Source of the DNA: Apophysomyces variabilis
Taxonomy: Eukaryota; Mucoromycota; Mucoromycetes; Mucorales; Mucoraceae
Length of the DNA: 64,000 nt
NCBI GenBank assembly: GCA_002749535.1
Contig: MZZL01000025.1
Span: 62,001 to 126,000, forward strand
Reading direction: 5' to 3'
Each line of letters opens with the position of its first letter. Position 1 is the stretch's first letter. Positions 22,977 to 34,118 of this stretch are shown here, one piece after another. The notes beneath the pieces are model-generated. The model worked only from the letters and a program-made list of their open reading frames with translations, made no database searches and was not told the DNA's origin. The position numbers and the translations under genes are program-made.

Positions 22977-25150
22977 TTGATACAGAGATACATCAACAAT
23001 CTATAAAACGACCATTTGGGAGAAAAATAAAACGAAGATTATAATTGGCTATATCATAAGAAACGCAATTCATGCTACAGTAGCTTGTTTATGGGAGAGC
23101 TTCATTTTGCTTTCTTCTACTCAGAATAACGTACTATTTCTATACAATGGGGGGAGGGTTATATATGATTTTTATGGAATAATGGTGAGTATTTGTGATT
23201 AGATAGTTGTGCTCTGAATGTAAGCCCAGCAAGGCTGATCGATCTATTCCTCCTCTGCAATTGCAACATCTGACTTGGTTCTTTTAAGCAAGGGTCTGAT
23301 TCTTCTTTCTAATCAATTCCTCCTCTGTTAATATGTTCTAATGCGTATGGGTGCTTTCGGGTATATCATTGTCATTGATTGTAAATGATCCATCGAGTTC
23401 GCAACTTTGGTCTTTAATATCCGCAACCGCAGTTATGTTCAAATTACAGCAAAACTGTCTACCTACAACTTCTTATAATTTCTTTTTCTGGTTAATCAAC
23501 GTTATAAGAAGGTTAACGTCTGAAGGTCGCTGACCGCTCCCTCATTACTGCTGTTGAAATTGGTGAAACAAACAACGTTAGTACTTTTTCTATGATGTTA
23601 TTCATTTGAAATGGTTGAAAATTATGGGAATTTAGGAGACACTATCAGTCAGAAACTGTTTATGTAGATCTTATGAAGGATTGTCTAAGAAATTTGTTGC
23701 ATATGAAGTTAAGTCTAAGATCTGCTGTGTCCATCCATACACTGGGGTGCAAAAAACAGAGAATGCAGGTCGTTGAAAGGATTAATGCGGTTTAACGTGG
23801 CTGTAATGTCTTATCTGATGAGAAAAAGAGACAAGCAATATACGCGAGACTCAATGTAGGATGATGTTTATTCAAATAAAAACGTTTCTCTTTTATACTA
23901 AAATATCTGTGGGTCTAGATGGACAGGACTGTGATTATGGACTGTGCTCTGTATTAAGTGATTTGTAATTGCTTTCTATAATGGAGAGACTTCTCCGTAG
24001 CGGATCATAGAAGCTCGGCATTGTTCATTGTATTAAGGAACTGAGTTAAGATTGCTTAATCCTGTATTATATAAGTCCGTGTTTAAAAGTCCATCTTCCC
24101 TATTTAGACATAATCGGAGTAATGAGAGTATCCATTATAGCTATGGATACGACAGTGGCAGCACCATAATTAAGAAATAAAAGCGTCATTGATCTTAGAA
24201 CGTAAGGTTGTATCGCATAGAAACCTTCAAGGTAGCAACTGTGCTACATGCAATAACGACACATGTCAAATTCGACTGAGAAGGTTTATTTTCTATTGGC
24301 TTCATCCGTCAAGCTTGCACAAGCATATTTTTCATCCCGTTTGGCTCAAGGTTGAAGATTTCGCTCCCATGTAACCAACATATGCCTTATCTGGAACAGG
24401 TTTATATGATAGTTATGATGCTGCTCCAGATAAGAACGGAGTAGCTCGATCATCTCCACCGGGGACTTCGTGGTGAGTCATGATAATGTTTTTGTATAGC
24501 ATGAGTAGCCACAGCGGCCTTGCTGATCGTTCCGCGACAGATCGCAGCAAAACAGTGATATTTCATATTGTCTTTGATATCAACAAGAACAGAGAATCTT
24601 CTCGCTCGACCTTTGTGGCGCGGATGTGGATGCTACTCATGCTGCTGCTCTTGCTCAACAGTGGGGGCGCGTAATGCGAGTCGTACAGGTGACGTACTAA
24701 GAACATGCCAACGTATTTTCTATTGTTTTCTCTTATGCTGCTCATTTTATCTTGTACGCATGACATGCAGCCATATACCCCCTTCAGTCAGCTAACTGTT
24801 TCCATGATTCGCTGTACAGCATGATACTGTACATTGGATTCCGAAGTTTTGTAGTCATAACTGTCTGGAGGCCTCTCAGTCCAATACTACCCAGTTGTGG
24901 TAGTGGTCACAGAAAGAAATTCCAAGTCGCCAACTTGCTTTGTGCTCTCGACGTTAGGCTCTTGTTTTATGACCATTAAACCAGTATAAAATAAGAAAAC
25001 GCAAGACTATATATTGTAACTACAAGTGTATCTTTGGTGCTTGTTGCACGGCTATATTAAGTGGATAGATACACTAGTATTATTGGTCATTTAAATCTGA
25101 CATTACCACAACAGCTTTTATACCTTGCACATTCTGCACCAAACAAAGCT
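22977..25150. other. Gene-poor region with degenerate repeat
   Basis: No gene is recognised. The only structured part seen is the repeat copy at 24430-24770, listed separately. The remainder is AT-rich with short open frames lacking codon bias. Confidence 0.5.
24430..24770 (+). repeat. Degenerate dispersed repeat, copy B (plus sense)
   Basis: Partner of the minus-sense copy at 19990-20330. Shared blocks include TTTTTGTATAGCATG and GGGCGCGTAATGCGAGTCG plus the following tgacgtacta. Open frames across it are interrupted. The family is not identified. Confidence 0.6.
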
Positions 25151-25229
25151 GCTTTAAAACTTCCAAGTACCTGAACCATAAGTCATGAAATAAAAAGTCA
25201 GTTCGCTACAAATCATATTAGAATAATCG

Positions 25230-25460
25230 ATCTTCTTTGCGTTGAACTTTATATGTGCTATACCTCGGATGCCTGAACTATAGAAAAAAAGAGTGACAAT
25301 CCTAAAAGGCAACATTCTCATGGCGTTGACATTGCTAGAACAGCTTACTTGATTACAAACATCTCTTTGGAAATTGGTAATGAGGAAATGCTTCTCATTC
25401 CCCCATAATAATAAATTAGTAGAACACAAAGCAAAGTTCATCTTGGTTAGCTATAAATGA
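25230..25460 (-). pseudogene. Truncated hAT transposase fragment
   Basis: Minus-strand translation near 25345-25290 gives AVLAMSTP-stop-ECC, a decayed form of the hAT dimerisation signature AVPATSTPSERCF seen in the intact gene at 26299-28475. At the DNA level the block TGGCGTTGACATTGCTAGAA (about 25321-25340) matches TGGCGTTGACGTTGCTGGAA in that gene. The left neighbour sequence (25411-25460) also resembles 28960-29010 beyond the intact gene. It is a short relic of a related element. Confidence 0.55.
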
Positions 25461-25599
25461 GTGAAATCGTTAAAGTTAATTTTGATATAAAACAGTTTTT
25501 AAACTGTGACGACCATATTTCCTATAAAAAATATACTTTTTTGAACATAACTATCCTATATAAAGCTTTCTACTTCTTTATTTTTTCTATTTTCTTTCT

Positions 25600-25930
25600 A
25601 ATTTGATTAGGTCCAGTTTTTTAGTTCCTTGGTTTTTTAGTTCTTTTCAGTTTGGTTTAGTTCAGTTTCAACAAAGAACTGAGAAGAACTAAACTAGGGC
25701 TTGAAATGGGCAGGCCTTAACCAGTCAGGTCATAACTGGGCTAGATTAAGATATTGACCTATGGCCTGCTAGGCTAGGCCAAGATCTTAACCTGGAGCCT
25801 GGCACACTAGGCCTATTACACTAAGATGAGCCCATTGACCTGTAGGCCAAGTTGGGCAGGCCATATCTGGCAGATCAATTTTATGGCCCAGATACCAGTC
25901 CACTGAGGCCCACCCAGTGTAAAGGCATAG
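25600..25930. repeat. hAT-like terminal/subterminal repeat region
   Basis: 25600-25700 contains repeated tagttc/gaacta motifs forming a small palindrome (gtttagttc ... gaactaaac). From about 25696 a sequence starting TAGGGCTTGAAATGGGCAGG, typical of hAT ends, is followed by dense AGGCC/GGCCT motifs in both orientations to about 25925, as in subterminal transposase-binding repeats. I did not find the matching opposite end in the window. Confidence 0.45.
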
Positions 25931-26298
25931 ATTATTTTGAGCAGTAATAAGGGTTGTTGATCGGTAAAGTGAATAAAGCAATTCTTGATCGTCTTTTAAA
26001 AGTGAGCACCAGGTGTGTATTTCGGTTAAACACCAAAACCAGAAGTGAGTTGCAATAAAAAAAAAGATGAAGGTAACAAAGAGCTTTACATGCTACTAAG
26101 TAGAAAGCAAAAAATGCTTCATTAGTAGATTCTATTAAGGAAAATACCTAAGATATTATTTAGATCGTTAAATAAATTGTCAAAATGGATCGTCAGTATA
26201 GATCATAAAATTAGTGTTCCGCAAAAGAACCGAAGAACCGAAGAATCGGAGCCATTTTTCACTTAGACTAATTAGCACAATTCTGAATCAGATCCAGT

Positions 26299-28475
26299 TT
26301 ATTCAAAAGAAAAGGATGAGCAAGATTCTAAAAGCATTAACTGTTTTATAACATGTGGGTCTAGTCGATTATGTGTGTAGAGAAGTAAAAGGCGCGATGC
26401 TGAAAAGCATCGTTCAGATGGCGTTGACGTTGCTGGAACAGCTAAATATTGTGCCGTCATGTTAGCAAGATTTGGCCATCGATGCGACTGCATCTGCCAG
26501 TATACCAATTCCAAGGCTTTGTTACCTCCTGTAGTAGGAGCGCAGATTTTCTCTGAAATGTAATCAGCTAGCTCGTCTGACGTATTCGGCATTCCGTACA
26601 AGTCATAAAGCTCCTTCATCTTTTCGTCAACCACAGCTTCGGCCTCTCCTCTTTTCGGAAAACTGGACCAAGTGTCCTTCACCATGTTCTGGCTAAGGAC
26701 CTGCCATTCTTCCTCCCAACCACTTCGATACCACCATGAGAACTTCATACGTGGGTCCATTGCGGTGGCAACTGCGTAGATGTGCGTATTATCCGTTTTG
26801 CAGTAATACTTTTGCAGCTTTTTTAATCCAATCCCGGCAGCGTTTCGCAATTCCGTGTAGTTCTGAGTATCAGCTGCGAAATCTTCCAGCGAGTCCATGA
26901 GCTTATTGTAAAATAAGATGCTTGTATTGATTGTCGCATGGGATTTGCTTGCAGAAAGACGTTCGGTCACGACATCAAACATATGGAGCAGATTCTTCAC
27001 TTGATCAATGCATGTCCACTCGTGGTCCGTAAGTTTATAGTGATTCAGCTCTGGCAAACTGGAACACATTGCCATATAAGCATCCTTCAATACTATCGCA
27101 CGAGCAAGCATTTGGAACGTCGAATTCCAACGGGTACGAACGTCGCTTATAAGTATGAGGTCGGGGCACTTTTCATTCAATTGAATACGCTTGAATTTTT
27201 CAATCCGTTGGGGTGAGGATCTGGTAAGTAGTTATTTAGCGAAGACGAAAAATGAATGCGCGTTTTTACCTTATCTTGTTAATGCCTTTTCGCAGTTTAA
27301 TGATGACATTTGTCTCCATGAATTCGCGTTCATTATCAAGTTCGTCCCCAGTTTCTGGTGCTTGTGCTGATAGGCCGATCTTCAGTATGTCTTGGACAGT
27401 CAAGTTAATAATATGACCCAAGCAAGGTATATGATGCAACTCTGCTCGGAAAGGCTAGTTTTGCAAGAGATTATAAGTATACAGGAATTATATGATTAAT
27501 CTAATTACCCATTCATTTTCTATAGCGCGTGTTTCTATGACCTGTGTCATCTTTAGCATGTTTGACGCATTATCGCTGGTTATAGTAAAGAGATTTTCGC
27601 ACAGATCAAACTCTTTAAGGATTGTTAAGAATGCTTCCGCCAGATTTTCTCCAGTATGTGGACCGTTCAAAGGCTCAAAGCCCAATCGTAATTCTTGCAT
27701 CGTCCAAGTTGATGTGGAAATCCAATGACTTGTAACCCCAAGGAATTCTTGACGAAAAGGACTTGTCCAAGAGTCAATGGTACAGGATATCATTGGTACT
27801 TTGCTCAACAAAGCGGCAACCTTGTCCTTATAACGGAAATACTGCTCTCTGGTCTATTTCTCTGTAAGTTAAACATGTATGGATAAGATGGAAATAAAAA
27901 ACCTTTTTGGCAACTGTGTCTGCCGACGGAAGCTTCACCGAATCAACCGTTGGTGCTGACTGTGCCATTTCAAGTAATCTGTGTAGTTCCTCGTTTTCAC
28001 TGATATTGAATGGTAGCTTAGCCTTCACAAGGAATTTGACAAATTGCTCATGAAACTGCACTTTGTCAAAAGTTCGAGGTCGTTTTGTGCCAATTAGAAA
28101 CTTGTCGAGAGCACCAAGAACCCATTTATTTTTGCCTGCATGAGGGCCATGATCCTTGGTGACATCGTGCTTGACGCGTAAATGTTTAAGTAGTCCAGAT
28201 GTGCATGACTGGTTTGCTGCAAAATGCTTGCCACCACATCTAGGAAGAAGGCATCGAATCCGGCTTTTCCCATCTTTATCAACGAACTGCTCGCCATACT
28301 TGAATTTTAAAATCCAACTACCCTTGGCCTCGTCATTATCAATGTCAGTTGAAACAGATTCTTGAGCCTGTGTATCCAGCATGAAGGATCCAGATTCTCC
28401 TAGGTCAGTGCCTGAAGCCATAGAGTCTAGCGACATCACAGATGACTCTCGTGCTATCGACATACGTTCTGTCAT
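26299..28475 (-). CDS. hAT-family transposase, intact (hAT-1)
   Basis: Four exons on the minus strand, 28475-27903, 27853-27509, 27454-27270, 27220-26299, fit in frame to 674 residues. The ATG at 28475 is chosen because upstream codons in this frame lack an ATG. The N-terminal third holds a BED-type zinc finger (CLLPRCGG ... LLKHLRVKH), then the RNase H-like catalytic core (ISCTIDSWTS, FTITSDNASNM, CLGHIINLTVQD, SDVRTRWNSTFQML), and the C-terminal hAT dimerisation region (YLAVPATSTPSERCFSASR ... NRLDP). All introns keep good GT-AG sites and there are no stops, so the gene may be functional. Its own terminal inverted repeats were not found with certainty. It is related to, but clearly different from, the transposase at 29618-31928. 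Confidence 0.88.
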
Positions 28476-29015
28476 TGCCTGCTGACAAAGGTTAATCGAG
28501 ACAGGGTACAATAAACGATAGCAATTTTACCCTATTTGAGAGAGCACCTCAAGGATCTCTGGAAGATTTACCACGTTCAAAAACCATTATAAGTGTCTAA
28601 AAATCGTATTGAAAAAGATATTGACTTTTTATTGTAGGAGACTTCTCAGTAATTTATACTATTTGTCAATTTGGCATTTTGACAATTAAAGTACTTAAAA
28701 GGTTGACAGCTTTGCTTATAACGATAATATAGCCTGTCTTTCTAAAAGAGGAGCAAGGCTGATGATCTCATTGAACAGATCCTACAGCTATCCATTTTGG
28801 GTAACTTCTATGGCCTTTTGCTGCTACTGCGCGAAGCCAAAATAGGGATACAATATGTACGTCATTTCACTTACCATGTCCAGCGCATACCATTTGCCAA
28901 ATTTACGACCATCTCCATAGAAATTCATTAATGATAAAATGCTCATTTCACCATCTGAATAAATTAGTAGAGCGCAAAACCAAGGCTCATCTTAGCCAAC
29001 TGAAATGAGTAAAAT

Positions 29016-32000
29016 TAGGGTTCACCACAAGTCGAGTTGACTCGAGTCAAGCATTAACTCGAGTTGACTTGACTTGAATAAACTTTTAACTCGAGTTGAC
29101 TCGAGTCAAGTGGAACATTATTTAAGCGAAAAGAGATCTTAAGAGCATATATAACAATGCAGCATTGGGAAATTACATTAACCGATTTTGACCTGCAGAA
29201 ATGCGCACGAAGTTTCAACTACGTTTCTAATTTTGGTTCAGTTGAATGGAAAGGTTTAAGCGCGGTGTTGTGTAAGTTTTAGACGTTTTTATTGGGATTG
29301 CCGTAATGGAGTGATTGCATATAAGGTCTGTCTTAAAAGTAATGCGAGCCATAGACAAGAGTAAAAAAACTTCCGTTATTGCTTCTAATATATAGAGATG
29401 AGGCATGCTTTGTCAAGTTTTTAAGGAAGGCAAGAGTGAAGCAAGAATAGGGAAAAGAAAAAGCACAAACGTTCAGCGAAGAAAAGACGTCATCGCTCTG
29501 ACACATAAAAAAGACGTGTTGTGAAAAAAAAGTTCCGTTCTCTTTCATGGCACGGAATGTTTCAAGGCGGGCGAAAGATGGGTTTATTATATATATATAT
29601 GAGTTACTGAGTATTCTCTAGGAAAGCGATCGCCGCCACGAATCGCTCAATACCAGCTCCTTAACAGTGTCAGGGTTTAGACGATTACGCCCAAAGGGAA
29701 CGAAAAACTTCGCCTGCGAAAAACAACGCTCCGACGGTACTGAAGACGCCGGAATAGCCAAATACCGTCTTGCCATCTGCGCTAAAGACGCCCACTCAAT
29801 GCTGCGATGCTTCCAATACTCGAGAACATCCATGTCATCAGTGCTTGTACTTTCTGCAAGGTACACCTCAAGCTCATCTTTCGATCGCTTTGTGTGGAAT
29901 AGTTTGAATGTGTCAGGGACCAGCTGTTGCGAATTGCTACTTGGCTCCTGAGACTTGAAGTGATTGTTCCAGACCTGGCGCACTTGACGCATAGACGATG
30001 CAATGTATTCTTCCTCCCAGCCGTTCTCCTTCCAGTGTTCGTCCTTTGTTCTAGGATCCATCACCGTACTGATAGCATACAGTGCTGCCTCAGTCTTGGA
30101 GTAATACTTGCACATCTTCTCAAAGGCAAGTTTGGTGCCATTACGTAACATTGGGCTCTACATAACAATGAAGTACACGAATTAACGATAAAACTCCTTG
30201 TACATTCAATAGAAATTCCTTACCACAGTTAGGCTTTTTTCTGCATAATCATCCACATGATCGAACAGCTTGTTATATGCGAGGATGGTGTAATTGATAG
30301 ATGGGTAATGCGAAGCGGACAAAAGCTTGGTGAAATATTCAAACGGTTTTAGGAATTCCCGGAGCTCTTGCATATGTTCCCAATCACTAGGAGAAAGCGC
30401 AAACTGTTGAAGCTCGTTGAGAAGTAAGCTGCACATAGAGTCGTAAGCATGTCGAAGTTCTAATGCTGTCTCAATCATCTTCAGTGTTGAGTTCCATCGA
30501 ATTCTAACGTCAACGGTCAGTTCCATTTTGCTGTTTCCATTTGCATTGTCACCATTATTCATGCGAACACATCTATGGAACAGTTCACGCCGTTGAGAAG
30601 ATGAGCGCATTTTCACAATTCCTTTTCTGAGACGATTCAGAATTTCACCTACACATAATTGAAAAGGACGGTAAGGAAACAGTTTGGCTTTGGTGGGAAT
30701 AAACTTACCGATGGGATTATCTCCTTCATGAACAGGCCTGCCTGTGTTAAATGCAGCATCACTTTCACCGTCAACTGGAGCTTCCGCCTTTAATCCATCC
30801 TTGATTATTGTCTGCACAACCAGGTTGATAATGTGTCCGATACATGGTACATGGTTTTCTGCCGCATCGAAAATATTCTGACCAAGTCGTTGCTCTATTT
30901 CTCTTGCCATGGCAAGCATCGTAGACGCATTGTCTGTCGTGATGAAGAACGATTTTGATTTTGTATGCATGTGATCAAGAACCTTCAAAAACACATCTGC
31001 CAAATTTGATGCAGAGTGGGTGCCCTGAATTGGTTCAAATCCAATCACAATAGACTTCTGCTTCCAATCGCTAGTAATCCAATGTGCCGTAATACTGAGA
31101 AAGGCAACAAGGTAATCGTTAGTCCATACATCCAGAGTATAGCTGATATATGGTTCTTCATCCAACATTGCGATCACCCGATCCTCCATCATGTCAAAGT
31201 ATTTTGTCAGATCACGACGAGCCGTGGATGGACTAGGCAAAGTAAGAGCAGATTCAGAGGGTGCACATCGAGCAAGGTATAATAGCTGCTGAAGTGTGGA
31301 ACGATTTGACGATGACAATGGAGAGGCCGTTGCTATCATATCCTCTAGCAAAAGTTGACGAAACACTTTCGTATGGAACTTGGTAGCTTGTTGGTTGATG
31401 GATTGCAACATAGTGTCGATTCTCATCACTGAACTATGACGGCCTTCGCAAGGAGTATCTTCGTTGACCTTGTGCTTATTCTTCAGATGTCTGATCACGT
31501 TGGAAGTGGTTCCGCCAATATATTCAATGGCGTAATCACATAGGCTGCCGTTGGAGAACTTAAACTGGCAGCGGATCTTGTTCTCTTTCCTGTCAACGAT
31601 CGCCCATCCATTTGCGTAGATCCAGCTAGAGTTGGTCTTCCTTTTCTTCTCTGGTTGAGAACTAGCATCAACTGATGCCAAAGATTCACCAGCAACGGAT
31701 TCTTGAGTAATAGACTCGGTTTCAGTATTATCTTCCAAGACCAGAGACATGGATGATTCTGCACGATGAAGCAATGGCGAGGATCTGATATTCATATCAA
31801 TATCTTTAGCATACTATAAGGTAAGATTACAGAATGGTAAGGATCATGTAGAACGTATAGATAAAGCAATGTACCTGGGCGCTAGAAGAACCTTGGGTAA
31901 ATGTAGAAGACTGAGATTGAAAGTTCATAATGAATAAAAAGGATGAAGATAAATACGATTGATCGCAGTGAATGATATAAACATCTTTTTAACCAGCCTG

Positions 32001-33301
32001 TATTTATATCTTTTGCTATCAATTGCTGACATTAATTCTTATGCAAAAGATCGGTTAATACAGTAAGATCTTAGGCTTAATAAGACACCGATTGTCTAAT
32101 GGAAGTTAAATCATTTAGGAAATGATTCATTGCCAGAAAGGAGTTAATCATATACTGAGAAGTTAATGCCTCAGCATAAAATTTAATCACCAGCAGAGAA
32201 CAATAACTTCAGCCTGCTGTCTTTCAATCGATCATGAATAACACTTTCATACTTCAACAAGAAGTTAAATTCCTCAGCATAAAAGTGATTACTTCAGCCC
32301 GCTGTCTTTGAATCATGATAAAGTAAGTACAATCAAACTGTATTACTAAAGCGACAAACTAACTTTGTACTCTTAAAGCTTATACAGTACAGACTTACCT
32401 TTGAGGCTAGTTATGACGGTCACTGATGAGAAAACTTTTGCAAAGTGGTGGACGAGCACTTTCTGGCTTTTACCACTGTCCATTCTATAGCCTTTTTACG
32501 CACCATTACTCATTCCATTTCCTGATGCACCCAGAGAGAAACAGATTGCGCCATTCAAATGCATCAGACTAGTTAAATTTTCAATCAGCTAGATGCAGTA
32601 TATACTGCCAGAACGAATAACTTTATCCGTTTCTTTTTTTTTTACGTTTGACTACAAGTTCTTTGCCATTCCCAATTGACGCTCATTCTATGCTTTCCCT
32701 TTTCGTAAAAAAAAATCCGACCACTCAACTCTTTCATACTTGCACAAAATATCGGCAGTGCATAAACGCGCGCACATTACCAAATCCCATTTCAATAAAA
32801 CCTTCGACATTATACACACCTTATTGCTTAACCAGTAGTTGTGTCATTGCACATCTGTTTTAAGATCATCGATAGTTACAACTAATTACTACAATATCAT
32901 ACAATAAAATCTGTTTGCTTGTTAAACTAAACTGATGACAATATCTTCATTCTTTTATTCAGAACTGAAATGAGAATAATATAGTCTATTACTTTAGTTA
33001 ATAAACCTTGTAGTTACCCTCTCTTTTTACTACTAAATAAACAATTTAACTCAAGTCAACTTAAGTCATTTTTTTTGCACTAACTCGAATTAACTTGAGT
33101 CAAAAATAATTCAAGTCAAGTCAACTTGACTTAAGTTTTATATTAACTCAAGTTAGCTAAACTTGAGTCAACTTAACTTGAGTTATTAACTCACAAGTTA
33201 AATGGTAAACTTTAAAATTAACTTGAGTCAAAAGTTTATTTAAATCAAGTCAACTCAAGTTAATGCTTGACTTGAGTTAACTCGACTTGTGGTAAACCTT
33301 A
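29016..33301. mobile_element. hAT DNA transposon (hAT-2) with terminal inverted repeats
   Basis: The left end reads TAGGGTTCACCACAAGTCGA and the right end, reverse-complemented, reads TAAGGTTTACCACAAGTCGA; the match continues for about 70 bp through repeated motifs of the type ACTCGAGT/ACTTGAGT. Many further copies of this motif crowd 29030-29105 and 33030-33295, as subterminal transposase-binding sites do. Inside lies one intact transposase gene on the minus strand. The element is about 4.3 kb. An exact 8-bp target duplication is not evident; the flanks read agtaaaat and gaaatcac, sharing only an aaat core. Confidence 0.82.
29618..31928 (-). CDS. hAT-family transposase, intact (hAT-2)
   Basis: Four exons on the minus strand, 31928-31875, 31813-30709, 30648-30224, 30157-29618, give 707 residues. 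The first short exon (MNFQSQSSTFTQGSSSAQ) joins in phase to the main exon; without it a start at 31795 is possible. A 60-bp in-frame intron (30649-30708) is inferred from good splice sites. Domains: a BED-like finger (IRCQFKFSNGSLC ... IRHLKNKH), the catalytic core (SYTLDVWTNDY, FFITTDNASTMLAM, CIGHIINLVVQT, DVRIRWNSTLKMI) and the hAT dimerisation motif (YLAIPASSVPSERCFSQAK ... NRLNP). No stops or shifts. It sits between matching terminal inverted repeats, so the element could be autonomous. Confidence 0.88.
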
Positions 33302-33578
33302 GAAATCACTATATAATTATTTTATTAGATGAAATGATAACATTATATGAACTGTTTATTGATTAAGCAATAGCTCAAATGCACTATTACATTTTTACTG
33401 GCTGGCTCTTGCACTATATGCAAATGCTATTCATCCATACCACCCCGAACACTTCAGGCCCGCCTATATATATATAATATTTTCTAATTAATTCTGCTAG
33501 TTTTCAACTTTTTTTTAACATAAATTACAAACCTAATAGTGGTTTGTATATTTTTAGTTGGGCACCTTTTCAACGCAA
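31929..33578. other. 5' non-coding part of hAT-2 and spacer to tRNA
   Basis: To 33301 this is the non-coding right part of the hAT-2 element, ending in the subterminal motif cluster. 33302-33578 is AT-rich host DNA leading to the tRNA gene. No other gene is seen. Confidence 0.5.
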
Positions 33579-33651
33579 GCCTTGCTAGCTCAATCGGCAG
33601 AGCGTGAGACTCTTAATCTCAAGGTTGGGGGTTCGACCCCCCCGTAGGGCT
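33579..33651 (+). tRNA. tRNA-Lys (anticodon CUU)
   Basis: A 73-nt cloverleaf without intron. The acceptor stem GCCTTGC pairs with GTAGGGC with two G-U pairs. The D arm contains TAGCTCAATCGG (A box), the anticodon stem GAGAC/ATCTC (mismatch-tolerant outer pair) flanks a CTCTTAA loop with CTT, and the T arm GGGGG TTCGACC CCCCC includes the B box GGTTCGACC. A T-run (33655-33660) directly after the gene serves as the Pol III terminator. The CTT anticodon reads AAG Lys codons. CCA is not encoded, as expected for a nuclear gene. Confidence 0.95.
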
Positions 33652-33654
33652 TAC

Positions 33655-33660
33655 TTTTTT
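33655..33660 (+). terminator. Pol III T-run terminator of tRNA-Lys
   Basis: Six T residues start 4 nt after the tRNA 3' end, the usual eukaryotic RNA polymerase III stop. Confidence 0.8.
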
Positions 33661-34118
33661 GCACCTCCTTTACAAAATATCTTGTACGATATTCTTGTTG
33701 TGCACAAGAATTTTTTTTTCCAGGCATCAGTCAAACCCACTAAGGATCAAGCGCACCAGTGATAAGAAAAGAAATAGAGCGTGGAATAAATGAAATTCTT
33801 TATTGCTCAACAAATCTATGAGTATTTTATATTCTAGAATTGGCTATAACAATATTGAGACCGTCCAGCATTCTAGAAGGCAAATAGGAACAGACAAGAC
33901 ATTGTGCAATAATTTTACATAGTATGGCCTTACTGGAAGTTTTGCTGTTTTATGATGAAGAGGCTACCTATCTGTTGACGAACTGCTAGTGTACAACAAC
34001 GTGAATGTTTCGGGGTTTGGAAGCAGTAAGGGAGCTAAGTACATTTTCTCAGTGACACTTAAAGAATGGCTTAATTCTTCACGTGGCAATCCGCACGGTC
34101 TTTCCTTGTGCTTTACCC
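33661..34118. other. Spacer, possibly with an unresolved upstream exon
   Basis: A plus-strand open frame at about 33958-34137 reads SVDELLVYNNVNVSGF and KYIFSVTLKEWLNSS, which looks protein-like, but it has no ATG and lies in a different frame from the next gene. It could be part of an upstream exon of that gene. Nothing else is recognised. Confidence 0.35.

Noticed and set aside
26175..28687. 13-bp inverted repeat (AATTGTCAAAATG) around hAT-1 as its terminal repeats
   Set aside because: The motif is AT-rich, lies close to the coding ends, lacks flanking duplications and does not resemble hAT termini; probably chance.
29008..33309. 8-bp target-site duplication of hAT-2
   Set aside because: Flanks agtaaaat and gaaatcac do not match beyond a short aaat core, so no duplication is claimed.
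29016..33651. hAT insertion targeted to the tRNA-Lys gene
   Set aside because: The element ends about 280 bp before the tRNA and one case cannot show targeting.
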